A DNA stretch of 16,226 bases, taken from positions 1-16,226 of the forward strand of contig JACMJO010000364.1 of assembly GCA_014380605.1 (NCBI GenBank), read 5' to 3'. A model generated the notes under the pieces. That model did no database searches, had not been told where the DNA came from, and saw only the letters and a list, made by a program, of their open reading frames with translations. This stretch comes from Fimbriimonadaceae bacterium (GTDB lineage: Bacteria; Armatimonadota; Fimbriimonadia; Fimbriimonadales; Fimbriimonadaceae). The position numbers and the translations under genes were made by a program. Shown one piece after another: positions 1-6,081 of the stretch. Position 1 is the stretch's first letter. Each line of letters begins with the position of its first letter.

Positions 1-218
1 AGCGGGCACCATACGCTGGTTGTGACCCAAACATCGTCATAGTCGGCGAGGTAGATTTGTGCGCCCATACCAAGTTGCTTGATGTTCGACAACTCGGAAG
101 TGCGCTTTGCCGCTGCCTTCGCTTGAGCAAAGACAGGGAACAGAATTGCAGCGAGGATAGCAATGATAGCTATTACGACAAGTAGCTCAATGAGCGTGAA
201 AGCTCGAGATTTATTCAC
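1..218 (-). CDS. Type IV pseudopilin-like protein (prepilin N-methylation domain, DUF1559-type), 5' part only
   Basis: The gene runs off the left edge, so only the first 72 or so residues are visible. The start is a GTG at 218, with a good ribosome binding site GGAGG at 229-225, 6 nt upstream. The GTG overlaps the stop of the LacI gene as GTGA, so the two are probably translationally coupled. The protein starts MNKSRAFTLIELLVVIAIIA and continues with FPVFAQAKAAAK. This is a class III signal peptide (cleavage before F, Glu at mature position 5) followed by the pilin hydrophobic helix. The stretch ending QIYLADYDDV closely matches the complete pseudopilin encoded at 5251-6081. Such proteins are processed by prepilin peptidase and sit in the inner membrane or a pseudopilus. 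Their exact job in sugar loci is not known. It belongs to a neighbouring operon that reads leftwards. Confidence 0.9.
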   Translation of the reverse strand, partial: MNKSRAFTLIELLVVIAIIAILAAILFPVFAQAKAAAKRTSELSNIKQLGMGAQIYLADYDDVWVTTSVWCP

Positions 219-1282
219 TTGGAACCTCCATTGGAACCGAAGAATTTTGATGATGAGTACACCCCGTTGCTCCCATACGGCACACTTGATGAGCGCACCA
301 AAAGGTTAGCGGGGAAGCGAACGACTTCCGTGGGAAGCGTATGATCTTGAGCGTGCTCAATCAACAGATTGGCGGCACGCTTGCCGAGAAGATAAGTCGG
401 ATTCTCTATAGTCGTCAATCCAAAGCTTTGACCATCCGGTGTGTTGTCGACCCCGGCAAAAGCGATCTTTGAGATATCAATGTGTCGCTCTCTGAGGGCG
501 TTGACTACCTCCAGCGCGTCTCCGTCATTCCAACCAACGATCGCTGTAGGCAATTCATTCAATGGCGCGAGAAGCATCTTCTCAACTTGCTCAGAGATTG
601 GCGGTCGGTGATCCTGAAAGCCAAACGACCTATAGACCAAGCCAATTGGACGGTTGGCGAGGATAGCAGTTCGAAAGCCTCTCTCCCTCTCGACGCCGCT
701 AGCATGGTGCATTGAAGGACCAAAGAATGCAAATCGACTATGGCCCAATTCGAGCATGTGCATCGCGAGTTGGCGCCCAGCACTTTCATTGTCGATGTCA
801 ACACTGGCCACATTCGGGAGGCTCGCCGTTGTGCCGATTAGTACCATCGGAGTACCGCGCGCCTGCAGCGAGGACACGACTTCACTGTTCATGTCGGGTG
901 CGACATTGATCAACCCGTCGCAACGGCCGTCGTAGCTTCTTCGAACGTGATGTCCAACATCGTCCCACATTTTTTCAACAAAGATAGTGGTGCTGAAGCC
1001 CCTCAAGGCGCTTACTTCAAGAACGCCATTGAGCGCCTCTGTGAAGTAGGTGTGGCTCAAGGGATTCTTAGTCAGGTTGCCCACCATTAGGCCGATATTT
1101 CGAGTTAGGATTGCTTTCTGTCTGTCTTCAAGCGCAGTTGGGCGGTAGCGAAGCTCCCTCACGGCGGCAAGAACCCGGTCACGAGTGCCTTGGCTAACCC
1201 TATCGTGCTTGCCATTGAGCACGTTCGACACGGTTGCCGTTGAGACGCCGCTGTTTCTTGCTACATCGCGAATAGTTGCCAT
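215..1282 (-). CDS. LacI-family transcriptional regulator (first copy)
   Basis: A 355-residue repressor-type protein of normal LacI-family length. It has an N-terminal DNA-binding domain, MATIRDVARNSGVSTATVSN, with hinge motif RELRYRPTA, and a periplasmic-binding-protein-like sensor domain (IGLMVGNLTKNP, DGLINVAP, VDIDNESAG, AFAGVDNTP). The start is placed at the ATG at 1282 because the helix-turn-helix begins there. A TTG at 1321 would add 13 unconserved residues and would also run through the candidate operator. No clear Shine-Dalgarno precedes the ATG. The stop overlaps the GTG start of the pseudopilin gene by 4 nt. LacI-family proteins usually bind a sugar or sugar derivative and repress nearby catabolic genes; the ligand cannot be read from the sequence. 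It lies outside the tRNA-fragment-bounded segment to its right and probably controls the genes to its left. Confidence 0.93.
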   Translation of the reverse strand: MATIRDVARNSGVSTATVSNVLNGKHDRVSQGTRDRVLAAVRELRYRPTALEDRQKAILTRNIGLMVGNLTKNPLSHTYFTEALNGVLEVSALRGFSTTIFVEKMWDDVGHHVRRSYDGRCDGLINVAPDMNSEVVSSLQARGTPMVLIGTTASLPNVASVDIDNESAGRQLAMHMLELGHSRFAFFGPSMHHASGVERERGFRTAILANRPIGLVYRSFGFQDHRPPISEQVEKMLLAPLNELPTAIVGWNDGDALEVVNALRERHIDISKIAFAGVDNTPDGQSFGLTTIENPTYLLGKRAANLLIEHAQDHTLPTEVVRFPANLLVRSSSVPYGSNGVYSSSKFFGSNGGSK

Positions 1283-1305
1283 AAAATTTCGCGTCACACT
1301 CAACG

Positions 1306-1319
1306 TTAACGCGTTTATC
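1306..1319. promoter_or_regulatory. Candidate LacI-family operator, site 1
   Basis: TTAACGCGTTTATC, a near-palindrome (TTAACG/CGTTTA, 5 of 6 paired). It sits between the likely -10 (1321-1326) and the ATG of the minus-strand LacI gene. A similar sequence occurs in reverse orientation at 1403-1416 (12 of 14 bases the same). This position would suit autorepression. Assignment to this regulator is inference. Confidence 0.45.
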
Positions 1320-1320
1320 A

Positions 1321-1350
1321 AACATACATCAACTACTGGCTATTTGCCAA
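1321..1350 (-). promoter_or_regulatory. Likely promoter of the minus-strand LacI-pseudopilin operon
   Basis: Reading on the minus strand, TTGGCA (1350-1345) is followed after 18 nt by TATGTT (1326-1321). The -35 hexamer and the 18-nt spacing are the same as in the promoter of the other LacI gene at 4104-4133, which supports the call. The -10 hexamer matches consensus at only 4 of 6 bases. Confidence 0.45.
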
Positions 1351-1402
1351 GGAATTCCGTTAGTTTCACGCGAAATCTCTGCCGCGTAGGTGCAAGTAGG
1401 TT

Positions 1403-1416
1403 GATTAGCGCGTTAA
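1403..1416. promoter_or_regulatory. Candidate LacI-family operator, site 2
   Basis: GATTAGCGCGTTAA; its reverse complement TTAACGCGCTAATC matches site 1 at 12 of 14 positions. It lies about 97 bp upstream of site 1, above the likely promoter. A pair of sites this far apart could support DNA looping by a tetramer or co-occupancy by dimers, but this is inferred from similarity alone. Confidence 0.4.
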
Positions 1417-1743
1417 CCCGCCTGAAGCGAAGCACTGAACCATTTGTCTCAGTTAGCTTGTCTTTTTTCTGAAGCAACACCTGGCTTTACAAAATCAAGT
1501 CGCACGAGCGACTGGCCAGCAGCTTAGTTCGAATACTTAATCAGCGAAAGGCTAGATTCAACCAGGAAGGAAGGATCGAGCTAGGATCCGAACGCAAGAA
1601 AGGTCGAGAAGCCCCATCTCATGGTTACATCAATCTGGAAAAGTGTGGTGGCGCCCATAGACAACCTGTTCGAAGCACGCAAGGTGTAACCAAAGTCTCC
1701 AGAACGAGGTAATCCATGTGTGCGGCGTGGACACGAATACAAG
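1417..1743. other. Intergenic stretch with no recognised gene
   Basis: About 330 bp with no convincing coding frame on either strand. The only item noted is a lone GTCTCAG at 1446-1452, which resembles the repeat motif described at 1833-1882. Open frames across 1630-1851 simply read through the tRNA fragment. Confidence 0.6.
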
Positions 1744-1794
1744 TGGCGGCCTCGGAGGGACTCGAACCCCCGACGCCCTCCTTAGGACTGAAGC
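1744..1794 (-). repeat. 3' fragment of a tRNA gene, probably tRNA-Arg(CCT): left att-like repeat
   Basis: On the minus strand the sequence reads as tRNA positions 32 to 76. It has an anticodon loop GTCCTAA (anticodon CCT at 1786-1784), stem strand GGAGG, 5-nt variable loop GCGTC, T arm GGGGG-TTCGAGT-CCCTC, acceptor strand CGAGGCC, discriminator G and encoded CCA. The matching 5' acceptor strand GGCCTCG and a D arm are absent, so this is not a working tRNA. Positions 1744-1788 are identical to 16019-16063, with one mismatch in the next six bases. The perfect identity begins exactly at the anticodon loop, a common recombinase crossover site. Confidence 0.85.
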
Positions 1795-1832
1795 CTTCCT
1801 AGGTTCAAAGTCGCCCTTTAGATTCTCTGAGT

Positions 1833-1882
1833 GTCTCAGGTTGTCCACCAACGTCAGTGCAACTGAGAGACATTTGAGAGAC
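1833..1882. repeat. Short repeat cluster inside the left boundary (recombinase-arm-like)
   Basis: Contains GTCTCAG (1833-1839, inverted), CTGAGAGAC (1863-1871) and TTGAGAGAC (1874-1882). The two direct copies are 11 bp apart, start to start. The same arrangement and the same 11-bp offset recur at 15915-15959 just inside the right boundary. Role as recombinase arm sites is inference. It lies directly past the stop of the TIM-barrel gene. Confidence 0.5.
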
Positions 1883-1887
1883 TGATA

Positions 1888-2826
1888 TCACTTGGTTTTG
1901 GGATTGTGAACGAATGGTCCACCTCGGCAATTCTTGAGATAGTTCAAGGCGTGGACCTGTCCGGTCATCTCAAGTTCGTCGCGATAAACCGGATCGTGCC
2001 ACCCTTCGATGTCAATAGATCCAACATAATCGGCTAAGCGAAGGATGGAGATTATGTCGGACCAGTTCGAGTCCCCAAAGCCTGGCGTTCGGTGCTGAAC
2101 GATCGGCTCACCTCCACGAAGACCTCGGCTCTTCAATACGTCCCAATTGACGGTGGCATCTTTGCCATGCACGTGAAAGACCTTATTTACCCACTTTCTA
2201 AGATTTGCGATCGGGTCGATGAGAGAGACCATCTGGTGGCACGGTTCCCATTCCAACCCAAGTGCGGGGCTTGAAATGGTGTCAAACATCATTTCCCAGG
2301 CACGTGGGGAGTGGGCGATGTTCCACTTAGGTCCCTCCCAGGTGCCACCCATGTCGCAGTTTTCGAACGCTATTCGAACACCCTCATCTTCGGCAAGCTT
2401 TGAGAGCGGTCCCCAAACGGCTTTGAATTTTGTCATGTTGGCATCAACGGGCAAGTTCTCCACTGCACCGGCAAAGCCACATACGACGTTACATCCAAAG
2501 CTACGTGCAGCTTTGATTAGTCTTGCCCAGTCATCCGCCGTTTGGTCGTCTTGCAATGGATTGCCGTAGACACCGATACTGCTGATGACGGCGGAGTCTC
2601 CACAAGCTTCGATCGCATCTTTTGCGTATCTATCGAGGTCGACATTGCCAACGTGCATCCATGCATTGAGTTCGAAAGACTCAAAGCCATGGGAAACGAC
2701 CTGTTTGATGTAGTTAGCGCCAAACTCCATGGGAGCGAGGGTGCCGATTCGAATGTCTTGATGGTGGGTACGGTTCATTGTTTTGTTTGGGTGCCGCAGT
2801 AGTTTTTCATAGTTTGGTTTGCTCAA
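1888..2826 (-). CDS. Xylose-isomerase-like TIM-barrel protein (sugar phosphate isomerase/epimerase family)
   Basis: A 312-residue protein of the AP-endonuclease-2/xylose isomerase-like fold, which in catabolic clusters isomerises or epimerises sugars or inosose-like compounds, usually with a divalent metal. Visible landmarks are IRIGTLAP (first strand), FESFELNAW, the strand IAFENCD with Glu155, LGLEWEPCHQ with Glu194, FHVHGKD with His220, and IDIEGWHDP with Glu274. These are likely metal and catalytic ligands. The start is uncertain. A TTG at 2826 overlaps the stop of the upstream oxidoreductase gene (TTGA), matching the overlap style of this locus; an ATG at 2778 would remove 16 residues. 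Neither has a strong ribosome binding site. It is co-transcribed with the Gfo/Idh/MocA gene, a common pairing for oxidation then isomerisation of a sugar. No signal peptide, so cytoplasmic. The substrate is not identifiable. Confidence 0.88.
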   Translation of the reverse strand: MSKPNYEKLLRHPNKTMNRTHHQDIRIGTLAPMEFGANYIKQVVSHGFESFELNAWMHVGNVDLDRYAKDAIEACGDSAVISSIGVYGNPLQDDQTADDWARLIKAARSFGCNVVCGFAGAVENLPVDANMTKFKAVWGPLSKLAEDEGVRIAFENCDMGGTWEGPKWNIAHSPRAWEMMFDTISSPALGLEWEPCHQMVSLIDPIANLRKWVNKVFHVHGKDATVNWDVLKSRGLRGGEPIVQHRTPGFGDSNWSDIISILRLADYVGSIDIEGWHDPVYRDELEMTGQVHALNYLKNCRGGPFVHNPKTK

Positions 2827-3818
2827 ATGTGGACTGCCACACGCTCTCCTCGTTTGGCAGAATTCACAGCAGCAAACACCATTGCAAGCGACTTCAAGTT
2901 ATCGTGGCACTCCCCTTGGGGAACCGTTCCGTTCTCAAGAGCGTCGATGAACTCCTTCAGGGAGCCCTTTATGCCGTGATAAAAATCTGCCGGCGGTTCT
3001 TCGATTCGTCGGGTAGGTCTGTGAAATCCATCGTCTCCACAAGTAATTTCTGCCACAGGGACACTGTTCTTTTCCCAAATCGCGGTGCCATGTTCACCAA
3101 CGGCACGCCAGTCTCCATCCCAACTGGAGGGCAACCCTTCGGAGCACCAAGACCCCCGATAGGCGAAGCGGAGTCCATTGCTCATTTCAAATAGACAGTT
3201 TGCGCTGGCATTTCCACGATACCAACTCCAACTGGGATTAAACTCTTCGGCATAAACGCTAACTGGATCGGCCTTGGTTAGGGCCCGAGCTTGGTCAAAG
3301 GTATGGATGGCCATATCTAAAAGCAGTACGTGGTCCATCTCATCTCGAAAGCCTCCGAAGTGAGCCCCAATCGAGAAGTCGACATTGAGAATGCCAATCT
3401 GCCCCAGATTTTCACATATGAGTTTCCTATATGCGACGAATCCTGGGTCATATCGGCGGCTCTGTGAAACCATGTACAGTTTGCCCACCCTCTCGCTCGT
3501 CTCAACCATTGCTCGGCCATCTTCAATACTTGCGGCCATCGGCTTTTCGCCGAGTACTGGAAGCCCGCGAGACAGGGCCATGGTCGTCACTTCTCGATGC
3601 GCTTCTGGCGGCGACGCATCGACAAGAAAGTCAGGACTCGCCTTCTCGATCACTTGGTCCAGATCAATTCCGAACGCAATATCTGCCTCTAAGGCTCGGG
3701 ATGCCTCTGCTGCTGCACCAGGTCGAATGTCTACCCATCCGGCCAAGTAACCTTCCTCGTGAAGGTTTTTCCCCCAGGCTCGGCCCATTCCACCGGCCCC
3801 CACAACAACGCCTCTCAT
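2823..3818 (-). CDS. Gfo/Idh/MocA-family NAD(P)-dependent oxidoreductase
   Basis: A 331-residue cytoplasmic dehydrogenase. The N-terminal Rossmann fold shows VVGAGGMG (residues 5-12). GEKPMA carries the family EKP motif with catalytic Lys92. The second domain has LLLDMAIHTFDQ, with Asp168 and His172 in the usual DxxxH arrangement. The family oxidises or reduces hydroxyl groups of sugars, inositols and sugar acids using a nicotinamide cofactor; glucose-fructose oxidoreductase and inositol dehydrogenase are the type members. The ATG at 3818 is preceded by a weak GGGAT ribosome binding site and, just beyond it, a perfect 10-bp inverted repeat (3828-3852). The gene overlaps the downstream TIM-barrel gene. 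It is encoded divergently from the LacI operon and probably belongs to the same regulon. The specific substrate is unknown. Confidence 0.93.
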   Translation of the reverse strand: MRGVVVGAGGMGRAWGKNLHEEGYLAGWVDIRPGAAAEASRALEADIAFGIDLDQVIEKASPDFLVDASPPEAHREVTTMALSRGLPVLGEKPMAASIEDGRAMVETSERVGKLYMVSQSRRYDPGFVAYRKLICENLGQIGILNVDFSIGAHFGGFRDEMDHVLLLDMAIHTFDQARALTKADPVSVYAEEFNPSWSWYRGNASANCLFEMSNGLRFAYRGSWCSEGLPSSWDGDWRAVGEHGTAIWEKNSVPVAEITCGDDGFHRPTRRIEEPPADFYHGIKGSLKEFIDALENGTVPQGECHDNLKSLAMVFAAVNSAKRGERVAVHI

Positions 3819-4069
3819 CTCAATCCCAACATAACTTCATCCAAGTTATGTTCGTCCGTGATCTCAAAGTTGCTGATTGGCCCGAGCCGAGTCGAACCGC
3901 AATGCGATCTTGCCCCATAGGGTGGTCCGGCGCTTCAAATGGATATGGGCATCGAATTTGGGATAGAAAAATACCAAGGATTCGGTTCATCCACCTTGGC
4001 GCATCCATTCGCAATGATCTCGACATACGCTTCCTCTGGCAGAGACTTCTCGGCCCGTCCAAAGTGACT
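3815..4069 (-). pseudogene. Possible decayed coding remnant upstream of the oxidoreductase gene
   Basis: One minus-strand frame reads protein-like in two blocks: EEAYVEIIANGCAKVDEPNP early and GPISNFEITDEHNLDEVMLG at the end. They are separated by an in-frame TGA at 3937-3935 and bounded upstream by a TAG at 4072-4070. The frame ends with a TGA (3817-3815) that overlaps the oxidoreductase ATG as ATGA, the junction style used throughout this locus. There is no good start codon. This suggests the tail of a lost gene. It could equally be chance in a 260-bp intergenic region, and the overlapping minus-strand frame at 3820-4062 (rich in Arg, Met and Trp) looks like noise. I do not recognise the family. 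Confidence 0.25.
3828..3852. promoter_or_regulatory. Perfect inverted repeat in front of the oxidoreductase gene
   Basis: Arms AACATAACTT and AAGTTATGTT are perfectly complementary (10 bp) around a 5-nt spacer, ending 9 nt before the ATG at 3818. The weak GGGAT ribosome binding site lies just outside the hairpin. It could be an operator for a dimeric regulator or an RNA hairpin that affects translation. It has no U tract, so it is not a typical terminator. Confidence 0.55.
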
Positions 4070-4079
4070 CTACCTCACC

Positions 4080-4101
4080 TTTTCCAAAATAGTTTGAAAA
4101 A
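4080..4101. promoter_or_regulatory. Candidate operator A of the second LacI regulator
   Basis: An interrupted palindrome, TTTTCCAAAA-TAG-TTTGAAAAA, directly upstream of the -35 hexamer. It closely resembles site B at 4136-4155; the shared core is CAAAwTAGTTTGrAAAAA. The central TAGs are 54 bp apart, about five helical turns, which fits cooperative binding on one DNA face. Because it faces both genes it could also affect the divergent oxidoreductase gene. Confidence 0.55.
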
Positions 4102-4103
4102 AG

Positions 4104-4133
4104 TTGGCATGGTGCAATAACCTGTGATAGAAT
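4104..4133 (+). promoter_or_regulatory. Promoter of the LacI-to-transporter operon
   Basis: TTGGCA (4104-4109), 18-nt spacer, TAGAAT (4128-4133); each hexamer is 5 of 6 to the sigma-70 consensus, and TG lies one base before the -10 (extended -10). Operator A abuts the -35, and operator B begins 2 bp after the -10 and covers the expected start point. This arrangement fits negative autoregulation. Confidence 0.65.
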
Positions 4134-4135
4134 TC

Positions 4136-4155
4136 TTTCAAATTAGTTTGGAAAA
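4136..4155. promoter_or_regulatory. Candidate operator B of the second LacI regulator
   Basis: TTTCAAAT-TAG-TTTGGAAAA, a near-palindrome similar to site A, lying over the expected transcription start and ending 4 bp before the LacI ATG at 4160. A repressor here would block its own operon. Confidence 0.55.
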
Positions 4156-4159
4156 ATCC

Positions 4160-5254
4160 ATGGCAGAGAAACACGCCTTCAAGAAACCATCGATCAAAGA
4201 CGTAGCCCGTAAGGCGGAAGTCTCGGTGACAACGGTATCCCACGTGGTGTCTAAAACGCCTGGTTACTCGGCCGATACGATCCGGCGCGTGAGAGAGGCT
4301 ATCGAAGCGCTCAACTATGTGCCCTCCTATGTTGCGAACGGACTGCGGCAGAAGTCCACCAAAACTATCGGTGTATGCGCTACGGATCCTTTTGAAAGGA
4401 GCGGACGTGACTTGGGAACGTTTTCGGATCGACTTTGGGCCGGGATCCTTGAGGAAGCGGACCTCAATCGATACAAGGTCATGCATTTTCCAAAGTCTAT
4501 TCGGGAAAGCGATGAGGCTGGTGAATTCTTGAATGGTCAAATCGATGGCTTAATCATGTGCGCATCGCGGGATGACAAGCGGCCAGCCGTTATTGCCGGA
4601 GCTGGCTTGCCGGTCGTAATGCTCGCTCGGACCTTCAATGTCCCAGAAGGCGTCTACTCCGTGGCAACAGATGAGCGCTTGGTAGTTGAGAAGGGCATGG
4701 AGCACTTGTACGCCCTTGGCCATCGCCGCATTGCCTACATTGCCGGTCCCGCATATAAGGTCGAAAGTGCGGAAGGTCCCAATGTTTTCTTTGATGACGT
4801 TGCGAGATCCCGATTCGAATCCTATGAGGCTTGGATGCGAAGAAACGTTTCCGAGTTTGCCCCTGTTTCTCAAATGACCAAAGAATGGGATGCGGAAGAC
4901 TTAACGGACACCCTAAAGGGTTGGATGCAAACAGTATCGCCATCCGCGGTCTTCGCATGCAGCGACGTGATGGCTCGCGCTGTGCTCGAGGCAGCCAAGA
5001 TTCTTGGCATAGATGTCCCAGGGCAGTTATCGGTGGTTGGAATAGACAATGAACGCGAATCAGCGTTTGTCGACCCGCCGCTCTCCACGATTGAGGTTCC
5101 CATTTATAGCCTAGGGCGCCTTGCCGTTCACAAGCTTCTTTCAGCACTGCGGGGCACTTCTGCTCCTGCCGATTTCGTAATTCCGGCCCCCGAGCTACTT
5201 GCACGTAGCTCTTCTGGCCCATGTCCTAATCAGAAAATAGCGAGTATGCAATGA
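4160..5254 (+). CDS. LacI-family transcriptional regulator (second copy)
   Basis: A 364-residue protein with the LacI helix-turn-helix (KPSIKDVARKAEVSVTTVSH), hinge helix (EALNYVPSYVANGLRQ) and a sensor domain with standard landmarks: TIGVCATDPF, DGLIMCAS, HRRIAYIAGP, AVFACSDVMARAVLEAAK, VVGIDNE. The ATG at 4160 is chosen because the conserved domain starts soon after it. A GTG at 4124 would add 12 residues encoded by operator B. It heads an operon whose every junction to 13524 is an overlap or a gap of at most 7 nt, and it overlaps the pseudopilin ATG by 4 nt (ATGA). Two matching palindromes flank its promoter, so it probably represses itself and the transporter and enzymes downstream until a sugar ligand binds. 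It differs clearly from the first LacI copy, so they are unlikely to share operators. Confidence 0.94.
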   Translation: MAEKHAFKKPSIKDVARKAEVSVTTVSHVVSKTPGYSADTIRRVREAIEALNYVPSYVANGLRQKSTKTIGVCATDPFERSGRDLGTFSDRLWAGILEEADLNRYKVMHFPKSIRESDEAGEFLNGQIDGLIMCASRDDKRPAVIAGAGLPVVMLARTFNVPEGVYSVATDERLVVEKGMEHLYALGHRRIAYIAGPAYKVESAEGPNVFFDDVARSRFESYEAWMRRNVSEFAPVSQMTKEWDAEDLTDTLKGWMQTVSPSAVFACSDVMARAVLEAAKILGIDVPGQLSVVGIDNERESAFVDPPLSTIEVPIYSLGRLAVHKLLSALRGTSAPADFVIPAPELLARSSSGPCPNQKIASMQ

Positions 5255-6081
5255 AGCAACGTGCCTTCACACTTATCGAACTCTTAGTAGTAATCGCGAT
5301 TATCGCGATCTTAGCAGCCATTCTCTTCCCCGTCTTCGCGCAGGCCAAGGCCGCAGCAAAGAAGACCGCCGACCTGTCGTCAAGCAAGCAGCTTGGCACC
5401 GCCACCAACATTTACTTGGCGGACTACGATGACGTTTATCCTGTCCACTCCTTCTGGGAGGGTGATTGGGCGACCACTGCAGGTAAAGCAAACTACTGGC
5501 CCGGCCGCATTTTGCCTTACATGAAAAATCTCGATATTCTTCGATCGGTGGTTGACGAGACTCGTCCAACTAATGGTTTGCCTAACGCCGTGATCTCTTA
5601 TGCGGCAAACGGAGTCAATGTGTCCGATCGCGTTCAATTCGAGCAGCAGGGCCCGATTGCCGTTTACAACTCAGCTTGGCGAGTCGTTCCTGCTATGAGC
5701 TCAACCGCTATTACTTATCCTTCCGGGACGATCCTGCTTGCGCCCCAGCTAAGTGTCGACTGCCGCAACCACTGGGCAGGCTCCAACACGATGGCTTTTC
5801 CCATGATGTCGATCTTGGACTCCACGCGAGACATGGTCACCCAGTCCTACAATGATGGTGTTTCTATGGCCTCAAACGGTGCTCGACCAGCGTCAACCGG
5901 ACCGGATCCAGATACTCAGCCTGATCAGAAAGGCCGAAATGGCGGAGTTTCCGCACCATACACCAAGACGGCTAACTTCAGCTTCTGCGACAGTAGCGCC
6001 AAGGCAATGCGTCCAACGGCGGTGAATCCAGATGGAATCAACAAACCGGAGCTAAATAGATGGGACGGTTTGCGGCCCTGA
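5251..6081 (+). CDS. Type IV pseudopilin-like protein (prepilin N-methylation domain, DUF1559-type), complete
   Basis: A 276-residue protein. The start MKQRAFTLIELLVVIAIIA is a class III signal peptide. Prepilin peptidase would cut between Ala5 and Phe6, and Glu10 is the conserved mature Glu5. The hydrophobic helix is followed by FPVFAQAKAAAKKT and the conserved YLADYDDV. The rest is a globular C-terminal domain ending in NFSFCDSSAKAMRP, where relatives usually show a DG pair; here it is DS. The ATG overlaps the LacI stop (ATGA), so synthesis is tied to that of the regulator. The protein should be anchored in the inner membrane with its globular part outside. No pilus assembly genes are nearby, so a shared type II/IV system elsewhere would have to handle it. 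A surface role in sugar capture or enzyme export is possible but not shown. Confidence 0.93.
   Translation: MKQRAFTLIELLVVIAIIAILAAILFPVFAQAKAAAKKTADLSSSKQLGTATNIYLADYDDVYPVHSFWEGDWATTAGKANYWPGRILPYMKNLDILRSVVDETRPTNGLPNAVISYAANGVNVSDRVQFEQQGPIAVYNSAWRVVPAMSSTAITYPSGTILLAPQLSVDCRNHWAGSNTMAFPMMSILDSTRDMVTQSYNDGVSMASNGARPASTGPDPDTQPDQKGRNGGVSAPYTKTANFSFCDSSAKAMRPTAVNPDGINKPELNRWDGLRP

Noticed and set aside
1630..1851. Open frame of 73 codons across the left tRNA fragment
   Set aside because: It reads through the tRNA-derived repeat (GVRVPPRPP is a typical false product of tRNA sequence) and has no ribosome binding site or protein-like composition.
3870..3910. tRNA-like TTCGACTC box on the minus strand
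   Set aside because: The flanking bases do not form a T stem, and no anticodon arm or acceptor follows, so it is a chance match.
3431..4120. Long plus-strand open frame opposite the oxidoreductase
   Set aside because: Most of it is the antisense of the clear Gfo/Idh/MocA gene; the composition is rich in Arg, Ser and Trp and there is no domain.
4635..5222. 195-codon minus-strand frame opposite the second LacI gene
   Set aside because: Antisense to an unambiguous LacI gene; rich in Arg, Gln and His with no recognisable motif.
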